From the NCBI RefSeq assembly GCF_003236295.1, contig NZ_POTW01000062.1, forward strand, positions 1 through 39,092: DNA of 39,092 nt. Reading direction: 5' to 3'. This document shows, piece after piece, positions 25,881-34,217 of the stretch. The translations under genes were made by a program, and so were the position numbers. The notes below the pieces were generated by a model. It did not search any database. It was not told the DNA's origin and saw nothing but the letters and a program-made list of their open reading frames with translations. Source of the DNA: Jiangella anatolica (lineage in GTDB: Bacteria; Actinomycetota; Actinomycetes; Jiangellales; Jiangellaceae). The stretch's first letter is position 1. Each line of letters opens with the position of its first letter.

Positions 25881-26738
25881 TCAGTCCAGGGAACCACTCC
25901 CCGAATGGCGGAACCTGGGCGGCCTGACATCATGATCGACATTAGCCCCCCCGAGCAACCCAGTCACGAGTTCAGGCAATCGCGCTCTGGCGTCCGGGAC
26001 GGCGAACATGTCGACCCGCACGTGTGCAGTGCTCAGTTCACCGGTTTCGACCGCCTTCGTCAAGGAGATCCGCTCGACCCGTGCGCGTGCATCGTCGGGC
26101 ACCAGGGCCAGCGCCATCGTGGTGCCGACCTGGCTCAGCGTCGCCTCCGGCCGGACGCGGCTGCGCAGCGCCGAAGCGGCCTGGAGCACCCGCGCGATCC
26201 GCCGCCACGGGCCGTCGGCCGGATCCCAGCGCATGGCCAGCAGGACGAGCGCCATCGGCTCGACACCGGACAGCCGGTCCAGCTCGTGTACGCGCCCGTA
26301 GAGATAGCCGGCGGTGTGCAGCCCGGACAGCGGGTCCAGGCCCGGCGAGCCGCGCTCGGCGGCGACCGCGTCGACCCAGGCGTCCACCAGCCGGTGCCGT
26401 GCGACCGACCGGGGCAGCGGTGCGCCGGACGACGTCTCCAGCACGTCCCACAGCTCGTCGAGCTCGTCCAGCAGGCAGCTGAGGTCGTCGGTCGTGCCGG
26501 CGCGCTCCCAGGCGAACACCGTCAGCCCCTGGACGACGTCCTCCGGGTCCGGCACCTCGGCGGTCAGCGCGTCGACGACGGCTTCGACGCCGGGCGGAGG
26601 CAGCTCCCCGGTGGCTGCCTCCGCCCGGCTCGTCTCGGGTGCGGGCCGGTCCTCGCGTGCGCTCGCCGGCATCGGCCGGTCCAGCCAGGCCGCGAGCAAC
26701 GATGTCACCGGCGCCTCGCCGTGGTTGAGCTGCGTCAT
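25881..26738 (-). CDS. Unrecognised protein with a possible degenerate GGDEF-like domain
   Basis: The protein has 285 residues from ATG 26738, which is preceded by GGGGAG/GAGG. The first ~55 residues are Pro/Ala-rich. Residues ~60-130 are helical and acidic (DDLSCLLDELDELWDVLETS). From 134 the sequence LDPLSGLHTAGYLYGRVHEL resembles the D-x-LTGL-x-N-R entry of GGDEF domains. PMALVLLAMRWDPADGPWRR resembles the next strand and loop, and RPEATLSQVGTTMALALVP (196-214) sits where R-x-x-D-x-x-x-R-x-GGDEF-x-x-x-L would be. The catalytic GG(D/E)EF is replaced by VGTTM, so no cyclase activity is expected. It is upstream of, and probably co-transcribed with, the transmembrane sigma factor. The family call is tentative. 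Confidence 0.6.
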   Translation of the reverse strand: MTQLNHGEAPVTSLLAAWLDRPMPASAREDRPAPETSRAEAATGELPPPGVEAVVDALTAEVPDPEDVVQGLTVFAWERAGTTDDLSCLLDELDELWDVLETSSGAPLPRSVARHRLVDAWVDAVAAERGSPGLDPLSGLHTAGYLYGRVHELDRLSGVEPMALVLLAMRWDPADGPWRRIARVLQAASALRSRVRPEATLSQVGTTMALALVPDDARARVERISLTKAVETGELSTAHVRVDMFAVPDARARLPELVTGLLGGANVDHDVRPPRFRHSGSGSLD

Positions 26739-26876
26739 CCTCGGAACTCCCCGTTCTGCGGCACGCTTCGTCCGATCCCTTGCACCCACCAAGACGGGGG
26801 CCCGGGCGGATCATGACGCGAGATCTGCGACGAATTTTCCGACCGGCCCGACCGCATCGTCCGGGCCGTCAGGACC
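26739..26876. promoter_or_regulatory. Divergent promoter region, GGDEF-like/sigma operon and AI-2E transporter
   Basis: 138 bp separate the divergent starts. A relatively A-rich segment (GATCATGACGCGAGATCTGCG, CGAATTTTCC) lies around 26811-26840. No exact -35/-10 pair or clear operator was found. Confidence 0.4.
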
Positions 26877-28115
26877 GTGTGTCAGGCTGACCCTGTGCCG
26901 GATCGCATGGGGCGACTGACCCGCTGGCTGACCGACGTCCGCCAGCGCTTCGTGCAGGCGGATGACGTGCCGGTCCCGGTGACCGAGCCGCCCGAGCGGG
27001 CGCCCGTGCTCGGGCCGGTGCCGCCGCCGCCCGCCGATGCGCCGGCGGCGCCCGAGCCCGACCGCCATCCGGTGCCGAAGGTGGTCCGCGACGCCGCGGA
27101 GTGGAGCTGGCGGCTGATCATCATCGCCGCCGCGGTGGCGGGCGTGGGCTGGCTGGCCTGGGAACTGCGGGTGGTGATCTTCCCCCTGGTGGCCGGTCTG
27201 CTGCTGGCCGCCGGGCTGCAGCCGCTGGTGCGCCGGCTGCGGGCGGCCGGCTTGGCCCGCGGCCCTGCGGCCGCGGTCGTCTTCATCGGGTTCCTGCTGG
27301 TCGTGGTGGGGTCGCTGACGCTGGTCGGCAACGCCGTCGGCGGCCAGTTCCAGGACGTCGTCGACCAGGCCGAGGAAGGTCTGCAGGAGGTCCGCAACTG
27401 GCTGGCCGGTCCGCCGTTCAGCATCGACGAGGCGCAGCTGGACCGCTACATCGACCGCGCGGTCGCCGTCTTCCAGGACGACAGCTCCGTCACCGAGCAG
27501 GCGGCCACCGCGGCCACCGTCGCGATCGAGATCCTGGTCGGGCTGGCGCTGGCGCTGTTCGCGCTGATCTTCTTCCTCTACGACGGCGAGCGCATCTGGA
27601 CCTGGCTGGTGCGGCTGTTCCCGGCCAAGGCGCGGGCCCGCGCGGCCGCCGCCGGCGACGTCGCCTGGCTGACGCTCGGTCAGTACATCCGCGGGACGGT
27701 GCTGGTGGCGCTGTTCGACGCCGTCGCCATCACGATCCTGCTGTTCATCCTGCAGGTGCCGCTGGCGCTGCCGCTGGGCGTGCTGGTGTTCTTCGGCGCC
27801 TTCGTGCCGCTGATCGGCGCGTTCGTCACCGGAACGGTCGCCGTGCTGGTGGCGCTGGTGACGCAGGGCCTGCTGATCGCGATCGTGGTGCTGGCCGGGC
27901 TGATCGTCGTGCAGCAGATCGAGAGCAACATCTTCCAGCCGTTCATCCTCGGCCGGATGGTGAGCATCCACCCGCTGGCCGTCGCCGTCGCCGTCGCGAT
28001 CGGCACGCTGGCCGGCTCGATCATCGGTGCGATCATCGCGGTGCCGATCGTGGCGCTGGTCAACACGGTGGGCAGCTACCTGGCGTCGACCCGGGAGAGT
28101 TCGCCAGGTCCTTAG
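26877..28115 (+). CDS. AI-2E family (PerM/YdiK-type) membrane transporter
   Basis: The 412-residue protein has a Pro-rich cytoplasmic N-terminus (~30-65) followed by about eight membrane helices. Typical elements are VVIFPLVAGLLLAAGLQPLV early, the soluble middle part (FQDVVDQAEEGLQEV), FFLYDGERIWTWLVRLFP, WLTLGQYIRGTVLVALFDAV and the conserved ending FVPLIGAF and ESNIFQPFILGRMVSIHPLA. The family includes the TqsA autoinducer-2 exporter and sodium/proton antiporters, so the substrate is open. GTG 26877, GTG 26895 and ATG 26907 are all possible starts; none has a clear ribosome site. Confidence 0.85.
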   Translation: MCQADPVPDRMGRLTRWLTDVRQRFVQADDVPVPVTEPPERAPVLGPVPPPPADAPAAPEPDRHPVPKVVRDAAEWSWRLIIIAAAVAGVGWLAWELRVVIFPLVAGLLLAAGLQPLVRRLRAAGLARGPAAAVVFIGFLLVVVGSLTLVGNAVGGQFQDVVDQAEEGLQEVRNWLAGPPFSIDEAQLDRYIDRAVAVFQDDSSVTEQAATAATVAIEILVGLALALFALIFFLYDGERIWTWLVRLFPAKARARAAAAGDVAWLTLGQYIRGTVLVALFDAVAITILLFILQVPLALPLGVLVFFGAFVPLIGAFVTGTVAVLVALVTQGLLIAIVVLAGLIVVQQIESNIFQPFILGRMVSIHPLAVAVAVAIGTLAGSIIGAIIAVPIVALVNTVGSYLASTRESSPGP

Positions 28116-28151
28116 CTGTGCTGCGCCGCTTCGTTCGCCGTTGTGCTGCAG

Positions 28152-28334
28152 TGGCTTGTGGGGTTGCGGACGTTGGCCGTCCCCCTGCTGCCCATTCTCT
28201 TGGCCCCGGCCGCGCGCCTCAAGTTCGCGGCCGCTGTGGCTGATGTGGCTCGTGGTTCGGGGCCGCGTACTTGACCCGCGCGACCGGGGCCAAGAACGGG
28301 CAGCTATCAGGGGGACGGGGGGAGTGTGGCGACG
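28152..28334 (+). repeat. Left arm of a long imperfect inverted repeat
   Basis: This arm matches the reverse complement of 28752-28935. The inner ~75 bp (28258-28334) is nearly identical, including GCCGCGTACTTGACCCGCG, GGCCAAGAACGGGCAGC and TATCAGGGGGACGGGGGGAG. The outer part is more diverged but still alignable: GGCTTG near 28152, CCCCCTGCTGCCC near 28184, and GCGCGCCTCAAGT near 28211. Confidence 0.8.
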
Positions 28335-28529
28335 CCCCGTCGGGGTTCTGGCGTGGTCCGCTGGGAACTCCGGCGCCGTGTGTTGGGGCTCGGGCGGCGG
28401 GTTCGCGGGTGGTTCGGGTCCGCTGGCCGCTCCCGGCGACCGGTGGGGCCGGTTCGATGTGACGTTGGTGTCGCTGGGTGTCCACGTAGTGAGATTTCGC
28501 CGCGGTTTCCGGGCCGCCCACCAGGCCTA

Positions 28530-28569
28530 CTCCCGCTCTACCAGGCATGCATGGGTGGTAGAGCAGGAG
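28530..28569 (+). terminator. Strong hairpin directly before repeat copy B
   Basis: GCTCTACCA (28535-28543) pairs perfectly with TGGTAGAGC (28556-28564). The stem extends by CTCC/GGAG beyond one mismatch, and the loop is 12 nt with a GCATGC core. No U-run follows. It could end transcription leaving the AI-2E gene or belong to the repeat itself. Confidence 0.4.
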
Positions 28570-28573
28570 AACC

Positions 28574-28686
28574 CCTAGCGACGTACCGAAAGGTTGATGA
28601 TCATCGCTGTCCACAGCCCAGCAAACGTCGCGAAACGGACACGCGCTGGCGAGTGAGGCGCGAACGTCGGCCGGAACGGCCGCGAA
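28574..28686 (+). repeat. Dispersed intergenic repeat, copy B
   Basis: This is the second copy of the repeat at 128-240, in the same orientation. It keeps the intact CCTAGC at its left edge where copy A meets the IS end. Conserved blocks are AAAGGTTGATGATCAT, TCCACAG, GCAAACG and CGCGAAACGGAC. It sits between the two inverted arms. Confidence 0.7.
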
Positions 28687-28751
28687 CGCGAACCGTAGAA
28701 GGCCCGAACGTGGACCAGGCGCCGGCGAACGTGGGCCGCCGCCGTTGCGGC

Positions 28752-28935
28752 GTGCCCACACTCCCCCCGTCCCCCTGATAGCTGCCCGTTCTTGGCCGGG
28801 ACGACGCGGGTCAAGTACGCGGCCCCCAACCGCAACACAACAGCCACCAGCAGAGCCGCGGACTTGAGGCGCGCCGGCCCGGCTAAGACAATCGGGCAGC
28901 AGGGGACGGTCGAAGCCCCTCAAGCCAACGCCAGC
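28752..28935 (-). repeat. Right arm of the long imperfect inverted repeat
   Basis: This arm is inverted relative to 28152-28334. Its inner end holds CACTCCCCCCGTCCCCCTGA and TAGCTGCCCGTTCTTGGCC, mirroring the left arm. The outer end keeps GACTTGAGGCGCGC, GGGCAGCAGGGGAC and CCCCTCAAGCC. Confidence 0.8.
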
Positions 28936-28958
28936 GGCCGAGCCGACCGCCTGTGTGC

Positions 28959-29528
28959 TCAGTCCGTGTCCGGCTGACCCAGCCGGCGCAGGGCGGCGGC
29001 GAGGTCGGCGGCCGACGGTGCGGAGTCCGGGTCGACCAGCCACTGCAGCACCAGGCCGTTGACCGTCGCCAGCGCCAACGAGCCCAGCTGGCGCGCGGTC
29101 TCGTCGTCGACGTCGTCGCGTTCCAGCAGGAGCGCGGCGATCTCGCGGCGGGCGCGTCCGTAGGCGGCGGCCAGCTGTTCGCGCAGCTCCGGCGCGTACT
29201 CGAACTGGGCGAACGCCTGCACGCTGGCCATCGCGACCGCCCGGTTGGCGGCGACGCCGCGGACGACGCCGTCGAGGAACGCCTCCAGCCGGTCCGCCGG
29301 CGCGTCGCCCGGGCGTGCGTCGATGGCCCGCTCGATCTCGCCGTCCCACTCGTCGAAGGAGTCGAGGACGGCGGCGTTGAGCAGCGCCTCCTTCGAGCCG
29401 AAGTGGTAGCCGATCGAGGCCAGGTTGGTGCCCGACTCCGCGACCAGGTCGCGCGCGGTGATGTGCGCGTAGCCCTTGCGCGCCAGCAGCCGCTTCGCAC
29501 CCTGGAGCAGGTCGTCCCGGTGTCCCAT
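28959..29528 (-). CDS. TetR/AcrR-family repressor
   Basis: The 189-residue protein has a TetR-type DNA-binding domain at ~5-50: LLQGAKRLLARKGYAHITAR, DLVAESGTNLASIGYHFGSK and EALLNAAV. The rest is a helical ligand-binding domain (DRLEAFLDGVVRGVAANRAV and later helices), ending AALRRLGQPDTD. ATG 29528 follows a GGGACGACCTG-type context without a strong ribosome site. It is divergent from a 14-helix exporter gene across 74 bp that hold a palindrome, so it most likely represses that exporter and itself. Confidence 0.9.
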   Translation of the reverse strand: MGHRDDLLQGAKRLLARKGYAHITARDLVAESGTNLASIGYHFGSKEALLNAAVLDSFDEWDGEIERAIDARPGDAPADRLEAFLDGVVRGVAANRAVAMASVQAFAQFEYAPELREQLAAAYGRARREIAALLLERDDVDDETARQLGSLALATVNGLVLQWLVDPDSAPSAADLAAALRRLGQPDTD

Positions 29529-29554
29529 GGCGCCCGAGTCTAGCGGGCCGATTC

Positions 29555-29579
29555 ATACGTTCGTCATAGACGAATGTAT
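29555..29579. promoter_or_regulatory. Palindromic TetR-type operator
   Basis: ATACGTTCGTC (29555-29565), a 3-nt spacer ATA, and GACGAATGTAT (29569-29579) form 11-bp arms with one mismatch. It lies between the divergent tetR and exporter genes. TATAAG (29577-29582) overlaps its edge, and TATAGT (29590-29595) lies 7 nt before the exporter ATG. A bound repressor would block either promoter. Confidence 0.7.
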
Positions 29580-29602
29580 AAGACGCTCGTATAGTTCCGG
29601 GC

Positions 29603-31117
29603 ATGACGACTCCGGCGCCCGCCGGCCGGCGCGAGTGGGCCGGCCTGGCGGTGCTCACGCTGCCCGCACTGCTCGCCTCGATGGACCTGTCCGTGCTGTT
29701 CATGGCCGCGCCCTGGCTCAGCGCCGAGCTGGCGCCGTCGGGCAGTCAGCTGCTGTGGATCATGGACGTCTACGGGTTCCTGATGGCCGGCCTGCTCATC
29801 ACCATGGGCTCGCTGGGCGACCGGATCGGCCGGCGCCGGCTGCTGCTGACCGGCGCGGTCGCGTTCGGCGCGGCGTCGGTGCTGGCGGCGTACGCGACGT
29901 CGCCGGAGGCGCTGATCGCCGCCCGGGCGCTGCTGGGCATCGGCGGCGCGACGCTCGCCCCGTCGACGCTCTCGCTGATCCGCACCATGTTCCACGACGA
30001 CACCCAGCGCCGGACCGCGATCGGCGTCTGGACGGCGGCCTTCACCGGCGGCGTCGCCGCCGGCCCGATCGTCGGCGGGCTGCTGCTGGAGCACTTCTGG
30101 TGGGGCTCGGTGTTCCTGATCAACCTGCCTGTCATGGCGCTGCTGCTGGTCGCCGGTCCGCTGCTGCTGCCGGAGTCGACGGGGTCCGGCTCGCGCGGCG
30201 TCGACCTGCCCAGCGCCGTGCTGTCGCTGGGCGCCGTGCTGCCGGTGATCTACGGCATCAAGGAGATGGCGACGCACGGGTCGGTCGAGGCGTGGCCGGC
30301 GGCCGCCGTGGTGCTCGGGGTCGCGATCGGCGCGCTGTTCGTGCGCCGGCAGCTGCGGCTGACCGATCCGATGATCGACCTGCGGCTGTTCCGGCGGCCC
30401 GACTTCGCGGCGGCGATCGGCTCCAACGTCGTCCTGACGTTCGCCAGCGGCGGCATGGGCGCGCTTTCCGTGCAGTACCTGCAGGGCGTGCTCGGGCTGC
30501 GCCCGTTCACCGCGGCACTGTGGATGCTGCCGACGGTCGCCGGGACGGTGATCGGGATCGCGGCGGCCAACCTGCTGAGTCGTCGCATCCCGCCGGGTGT
30601 CGTCGTCGGCGCCGGTGTCGGCGTGGCTGCGCTCGGCTTCGCGCTGGTCGCGCTGATCGTCACGCCGACCTCGCCGGAATCGGCGGTGATGGCCGCCTAC
30701 ACCGTCCTCGTCCTCGGCATCGGGATGGCGATCAGCCTGCTCATCGACCTGATCGTCGGGTCGGCGCCGCCGTCGCGGGCGGGATCGGTGTCGGCGATGT
30801 CGGAGACGGCCAGTGAGCTCGGCGCGGCGCTGGGGATCGCCGTACTCGGGTCGGTCGCGGCCGCCGTCTACGCGGACGCGCTGCGCTCCGGCGGCGCGCC
30901 GGAGGCCGCGACGGGGTCACTCGGCGCCGCCGCGGCGGTCGCCGGGTCGCTGCCCGCGGGGGAGGCGGGGGAGCTGCTGACGGCGGCCCGGGTCGCGTTC
31001 ACCGACGGGTTCGTCGCGACGGCCGTCGTCGGGGCCGTCCTGCTGGGTGTCGCCGCAGTCGCCGCCGGCGTGCTGCTGCGCCGTCGGCCGGCGGCCGTCA
31101 GCTCTCCGGCTGGTTGA
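29603..31117 (+). CDS. DHA2-type MFS multidrug exporter (EmrB/QacA-like, 14 helices)
   Basis: The 504-residue protein has fourteen predicted helices. It starts with LPALLASMDLSVLFMAAPWL, close to the helix-1 motif of QacA-type exporters (an Asp in the first helix followed by V/L-A-x-P). Motif A is SLGDRIGRRRLLLTGAVAFG. Motif C-like glycines in FTGGVAAGPIVGGLLLEHFW belong to helix 5, followed by a large C-terminal set of helices. It uses the proton gradient to export toxic compounds. The TetR gene lies divergently upstream. ATG 29603 has no ribosome site and sits close to TATAGT, so a leaderless transcript is plausible. Its end overlaps hisN by 20 nt. Confidence 0.9.
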   Translation: MTTPAPAGRREWAGLAVLTLPALLASMDLSVLFMAAPWLSAELAPSGSQLLWIMDVYGFLMAGLLITMGSLGDRIGRRRLLLTGAVAFGAASVLAAYATSPEALIAARALLGIGGATLAPSTLSLIRTMFHDDTQRRTAIGVWTAAFTGGVAAGPIVGGLLLEHFWWGSVFLINLPVMALLLVAGPLLLPESTGSGSRGVDLPSAVLSLGAVLPVIYGIKEMATHGSVEAWPAAAVVLGVAIGALFVRRQLRLTDPMIDLRLFRRPDFAAAIGSNVVLTFASGGMGALSVQYLQGVLGLRPFTAALWMLPTVAGTVIGIAAANLLSRRIPPGVVVGAGVGVAALGFALVALIVTPTSPESAVMAAYTVLVLGIGMAISLLIDLIVGSAPPSRAGSVSAMSETASELGAALGIAVLGSVAAAVYADALRSGGAPEAATGSLGAAAAVAGSLPAGEAGELLTAARVAFTDGFVATAVVGAVLLGVAAVAAGVLLRRRPAAVSSPAG

Positions 31118-31886
31118 GGTGGGCGAGGACCTCGGGGTGCAGCGGGCCGTTGGTGGCCAGCGCGTCGGCGCCGAGCGGGCCAGGGGTCCCGTCCAGGCCG
31201 GTGAAGCGGCCGCCGGCCTCCTCGACGACGATCGACGGGGCGGCCATGTCGTGCAGGGCCAGCTCGGGCTCGGCCGCGAGGTCGACGGCGCCGTCGGCCA
31301 GCAGCATGTAGGACCAGAAGTCGCCGTAGGCGCGGGTGCGCCAGCAGACCCGCGTGAGGTCCAGGAACGCCGGCAGCAGGCCGCGCTTCTCCCACCCGCT
31401 GAGCGACGAGTACGACAGCGACGCCCGGTCCAGCGACGTCACAGCCGAGACACGGCAGCGCGTGGCCGACGACAACGAGCGGCCGGTGTAGGCGCCGGTG
31501 CCGCGCGCCGCCCACCAGCGCCGGCCCAGCGCGGGCGCCGACACGACACCCGCGACCACCTCGTCCTCGACCATCAGCGCGATCAGCGTCGCCCAGACGG
31601 GGACGCCGCGCAGGTAGTTCTTGGTGCCGTCGATCGGGTCGATCACCCAGCGGCGGGCGCCGTAGCCGCCGGCGCCGAACTCCTCGCCGACGACGGCGTC
31701 GCGCGGCCGGGCGCGGCCCAGCGTGCGCCGCATCGCCTCCTCGGTCGCCTTGTCCGCGTCGGTGACGGGGGACTGGTCGGCCTTGGTCTCGACCCGCAGG
31801 TCAGGGGCCCGGAACCGCGACATCGTCTGGGAGTCGGCGTCGTCGGCCAGGACGTGGGCGAAGCGGAGGTCGTCGTCGTGGGCCAC
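31098..31886 (-). CDS. hisN: Inositol-monophosphatase-fold histidinol-phosphate phosphatase
   Basis: The 262-residue protein has the metal sites of the family: VGEEFG (about 66-71), VIDPIDGTKNYLRGVPVWAT (the DPIDGT loop) and the late WSYMLLADGAVDLAAEPELA then HDMAAPSIVVEEAGG. This arrangement with a DPIDGTKNY(L/V)RGVPVW stretch is that of actinobacterial HisN, which removes phosphate from histidinol phosphate, rather than a general inositol phosphatase. It starts at GTG 31886. It follows rsgA by 19 nt and is last in the aroA-rsgA-hisN cluster, a conserved actinobacterial order. Confidence 0.85.
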   Translation of the reverse strand: MAHDDDLRFAHVLADDADSQTMSRFRAPDLRVETKADQSPVTDADKATEEAMRRTLGRARPRDAVVGEEFGAGGYGARRWVIDPIDGTKNYLRGVPVWATLIALMVEDEVVAGVVSAPALGRRWWAARGTGAYTGRSLSSATRCRVSAVTSLDRASLSYSSLSGWEKRGLLPAFLDLTRVCWRTRAYGDFWSYMLLADGAVDLAAEPELALHDMAAPSIVVEEAGGRFTGLDGTPGPLGADALATNGPLHPEVLAHLNQPES

Positions 31887-31905
31887 GATCGGTCAACCTA
31901 CACGG

Positions 31906-32925
31906 TCAGGCGTCCCAGTCGCCCGCTTGGAGGTCCCGGCTGGCCAGCAGCCGGCGGTACGACGCCAGCCGGGCCGGGTCGACGCGGCCGGCGGCGAGGG
32001 CCGCGTCCAGCCCGCACTCCGGCGCGCCGTCGGCATGGGTGCAGCCGCGCGGGCAGGCTGGAGTCTCGGCGGCCAGGTCCGGGAACGCCAGGATGAGCCG
32101 CCCCGGGTCGACGTGGGCCAGGCCGAACGAGCGGATGCCCGGCGTGTCGATGACCCAGCCGCCGTCCGGCAGCGCCAGCGCGACCGCGCTGGTCGAGGTG
32201 TGCCGGCCGCGACCGGTGACGACGTTGACCTGGCCGGTCGCCCGGTCCGCACCCGGCACCAGCGCGTTGACCAGCGTCGACTTCCCGACCCCGGAATGAC
32301 CGACGAGGACGGTGGCGCGGTCGCGCAGGTGCTCGGCGACCTCGCCCACGCCGATGGGCGACCCCGGCGCCAGCCGGGTCACGACGGCCGGGACCTGCAG
32401 CGGCGCGTACGACGCCAGCAGCGCCGCGGGGTCGGCGAGGTCGGCCTTGGTGAGGCAGAGCAGCGGCTCGATCCCCGCGTCGAACGCCGCCACCAGGGCG
32501 CGGTCGATCAGCCGGGGCCGCGGCTCCGGATCGGCGACGGCGGTGACGATCATCAGCTGGTCGGCGTTGGCGACGATGACCCGCTCGACCGGATCGTCGT
32601 CGTCGGCGGTGCGCCGCAGGACGGTGGTGCGCTCCTCGACCCGCACGATCCGGGCCAGCGTGCCGGGCGCGCCGGACACGTCGCCGACCAGGCCGACCCG
32701 GTCGCCGACGACGACGGCCTTGCGGCCGAGCTCGCGCGCCGTCATCGCCGTCACCGTCCGGCCGTCGAGCACGCACGTGTACCGGCCGCGGTCGACGGCG
32801 ATGACCAGCGCGGGCGTAGCGTCGGCGTGGGCCGGTCGGAGCTTGCTGCGTGGCCGCGAACCGCGGCCGGGGCGGACCCTGACGTCCCGCTCGTCGTAGG
32901 ACGAGGCGGCGGTCCGCCGCGCCAT
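31906..32925 (-). CDS. rsgA: Ribosome small-subunit biogenesis GTPase RsgA
   Basis: The 339-residue protein is a circularly permuted GTPase. An N-terminal OB-fold with basic leader (RVRPGRGSRPRSK) is followed by G4 LTKAD (158-162), then G1 GHSGVGKST (209-217) and G3 DTPG (260-263). The C-terminal zinc site is CPRGCTHADGAPEC. It acts late in 30S maturation by helping release factors from the new subunit. The ATG at 32925 overlaps the aroA stop codon by one base (TGATG), so the two are translationally coupled. Confidence 0.93.
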   Translation of the reverse strand: MARRTAASSYDERDVRVRPGRGSRPRSKLRPAHADATPALVIAVDRGRYTCVLDGRTVTAMTARELGRKAVVVGDRVGLVGDVSGAPGTLARIVRVEERTTVLRRTADDDDPVERVIVANADQLMIVTAVADPEPRPRLIDRALVAAFDAGIEPLLCLTKADLADPAALLASYAPLQVPAVVTRLAPGSPIGVGEVAEHLRDRATVLVGHSGVGKSTLVNALVPGADRATGQVNVVTGRGRHTSTSAVALALPDGGWVIDTPGIRSFGLAHVDPGRLILAFPDLAAETPACPRGCTHADGAPECGLDAALAAGRVDPARLASYRRLLASRDLQAGDWDA

Positions 32926-34217
32926 CACGCGGCCGGCTCCCCATGGAGAAGATCTGCCCACATGCCGGGGAAGTCGGCGAGCGTCTTCGACGTGGTCGCG
33001 ATGTCCTCGACCTCGATGCCCGGCACCACCAGCCCGAGCACGGCGCCGGCCTGGGCCATCCGGTGGTCGGCGTAGCTGTGGAAGACGCCGCCGTGCAGCG
33101 GCGCCGGCGCGATGTCCAGTCCGTCGGCGGTCTCCGTGACCGAGCCGCCCAGCCCGTTGATCTCCGCGGCCAGGGCCGCCAGCCGGTCGGTCTCGTGCCC
33201 GCGCAGGTGCGCGATGCCACGCAGGTGCGACGGCGACGACGCGACGGCGGCCAGCGCGGCCAGGACGGGGGTCAGCTCGCCGACGTCGTGCAGGTCGGCG
33301 TCGAGGCCGAGCACGGTGCCGGTGCCGCGCACCGTCAGCACGTCGCCGTCCAGCGACACGGCCGCGCCCACGCGGGTCAGCAGGTCGCGCAGGTGCGCAC
33401 CGGGCTGCGTCGTCGACGACGGCCAGCGCGGCACCCGCACCGTCCCGCCGGTCAGCACGGCTGCGGCCAGGAACGGCGCCGCGTTGGAGAGGTCCGGCTC
33501 GACGACGCAGTCGATGGCGCGGACGGCGCCCGGCTCGACCCGCCACGTGTTCGCTGCGGAGTCGTCGACCTCGACGCCGCGCTCGCGCAGCATCGCCACC
33601 GTCATGTCGATGTGCGGCTGCGACGGGACCGGCTTGCCGTCGTGGTGGACCGTCAGCCCCTTGTCGTAGCGCGCGCCGGCCAGCAGCAGCCCGCTGACGA
33701 ACTGCGACGACGCCGACGCGTCGATGGTGACGTCGCCGCCGGGAACGGCGCCCGTGCCGGCGACGATGAACGGCAGCACGCCGCGCCCGCCGTCGTCGAC
33801 GGTCACGCCGAGCGCCCGCAGCGCGTCGAGCACCGTACCCATCGGGCGCAGCCGGGCCTGCGGGTCGCCGTCGAACCGGACGGCGCCGGCGGCCAGCGCG
33901 GCGACCGGCGGCACGAACCGCATGACGGTGCCGGCCAGACCGGTGTCGATGGAGACGTCGCCGCGGACCGGCGCGGGGGCGACGCTGACCCCGTCGGCGA
34001 CGAGGTCCACGCCGGTGCCGAGCGCCCGCAGCGCGTCGATCATGAGACGGGTGTCGCGCGCCAGCAGCGGATGCCGGACCAGCGACGGGCCGTCGGCGAG
34101 CGCGGCGAGGATGAGCGCGCGGTTGGTGATGGACTTCGAGCCGGGCAGCGCGACGGTGGCGTCCACCGGCGCTGCGGCGGTCGGCGCAGGCCAGAGCGGG
34201 GCAGAGGTCTCGGTCAT
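32925..34217 (-). CDS. aroA: 3-phosphoshikimate 1-carboxyvinyltransferase (EPSP synthase)
   Basis: The 430-residue protein has the substrate loop [20 protein letters not shown] (about 22-41), [19 protein letters not shown] (shikimate-phosphate and phosphoenolpyruvate site), [29 protein letters not shown] and the end loop [12 protein letters not shown] with [17 protein letters not shown]. It makes EPSP, the sixth step of aromatic amino-acid synthesis. The loop reads GLAGT where class I bacterial enzymes have GNAGT; this form is usual in actinobacteria. The ATG abuts a hairpin, and no ribosome site is visible. The gene is 42 nt after glpK. Confidence 0.93.
   Translation of the reverse strand: MTETSAPLWPAPTAAAPVDATVALPGSKSITNRALILAALADGPSLVRHPLLARDTRLMIDALRALGTGVDLVADGVSVAPAPVRGDVSIDTGLAGTVMRFVPPVAALAAGAVRFDGDPQARLRPMGTVLDALRALGVTVDDGGRGVLPFIVAGTGAVPGGDVTIDASASSQFVSGLLLAGARYDKGLTVHHDGKPVPSQPHIDMTVAMLRERGVEVDDSAANTWRVEPGAVRAIDCVVEPDLSNAAPFLAAAVLTGGTVRVPRWPSSTTQPGAHLRDLLTRVGAAVSLDGDVLTVRGTGTVLGLDADLHDVGELTPVLAALAAVASSPSHLRGIAHLRGHETDRLAALAAEINGLGGSVTETADGLDIAPAPLHGGVFHSYADHRMAQAGAVLGLVVPGIEVEDIATTSKTLADFPGMWADLLHGEPAA

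Larger units (their letters stand above)
28116..28958. other. 843-bp gene-free region filled with repeats
   Basis: No gene is supported here: open frames have no recognisable protein and mirror the repeats. The region is built from a left repeat arm (~28152-28334), a hairpin (28530-28569), repeat copy B (28574-28686) and a right arm in inverted orientation (~28752-28935). Downstream is the 3' end of the convergent tetR gene. Confidence 0.75.

Noticed and set aside
28219-29703. 494-codon minus-strand frame across the repeat region and tetR
   Set aside because: It runs out of frame through tetR and reflects the repeats; no protein-like features were found.
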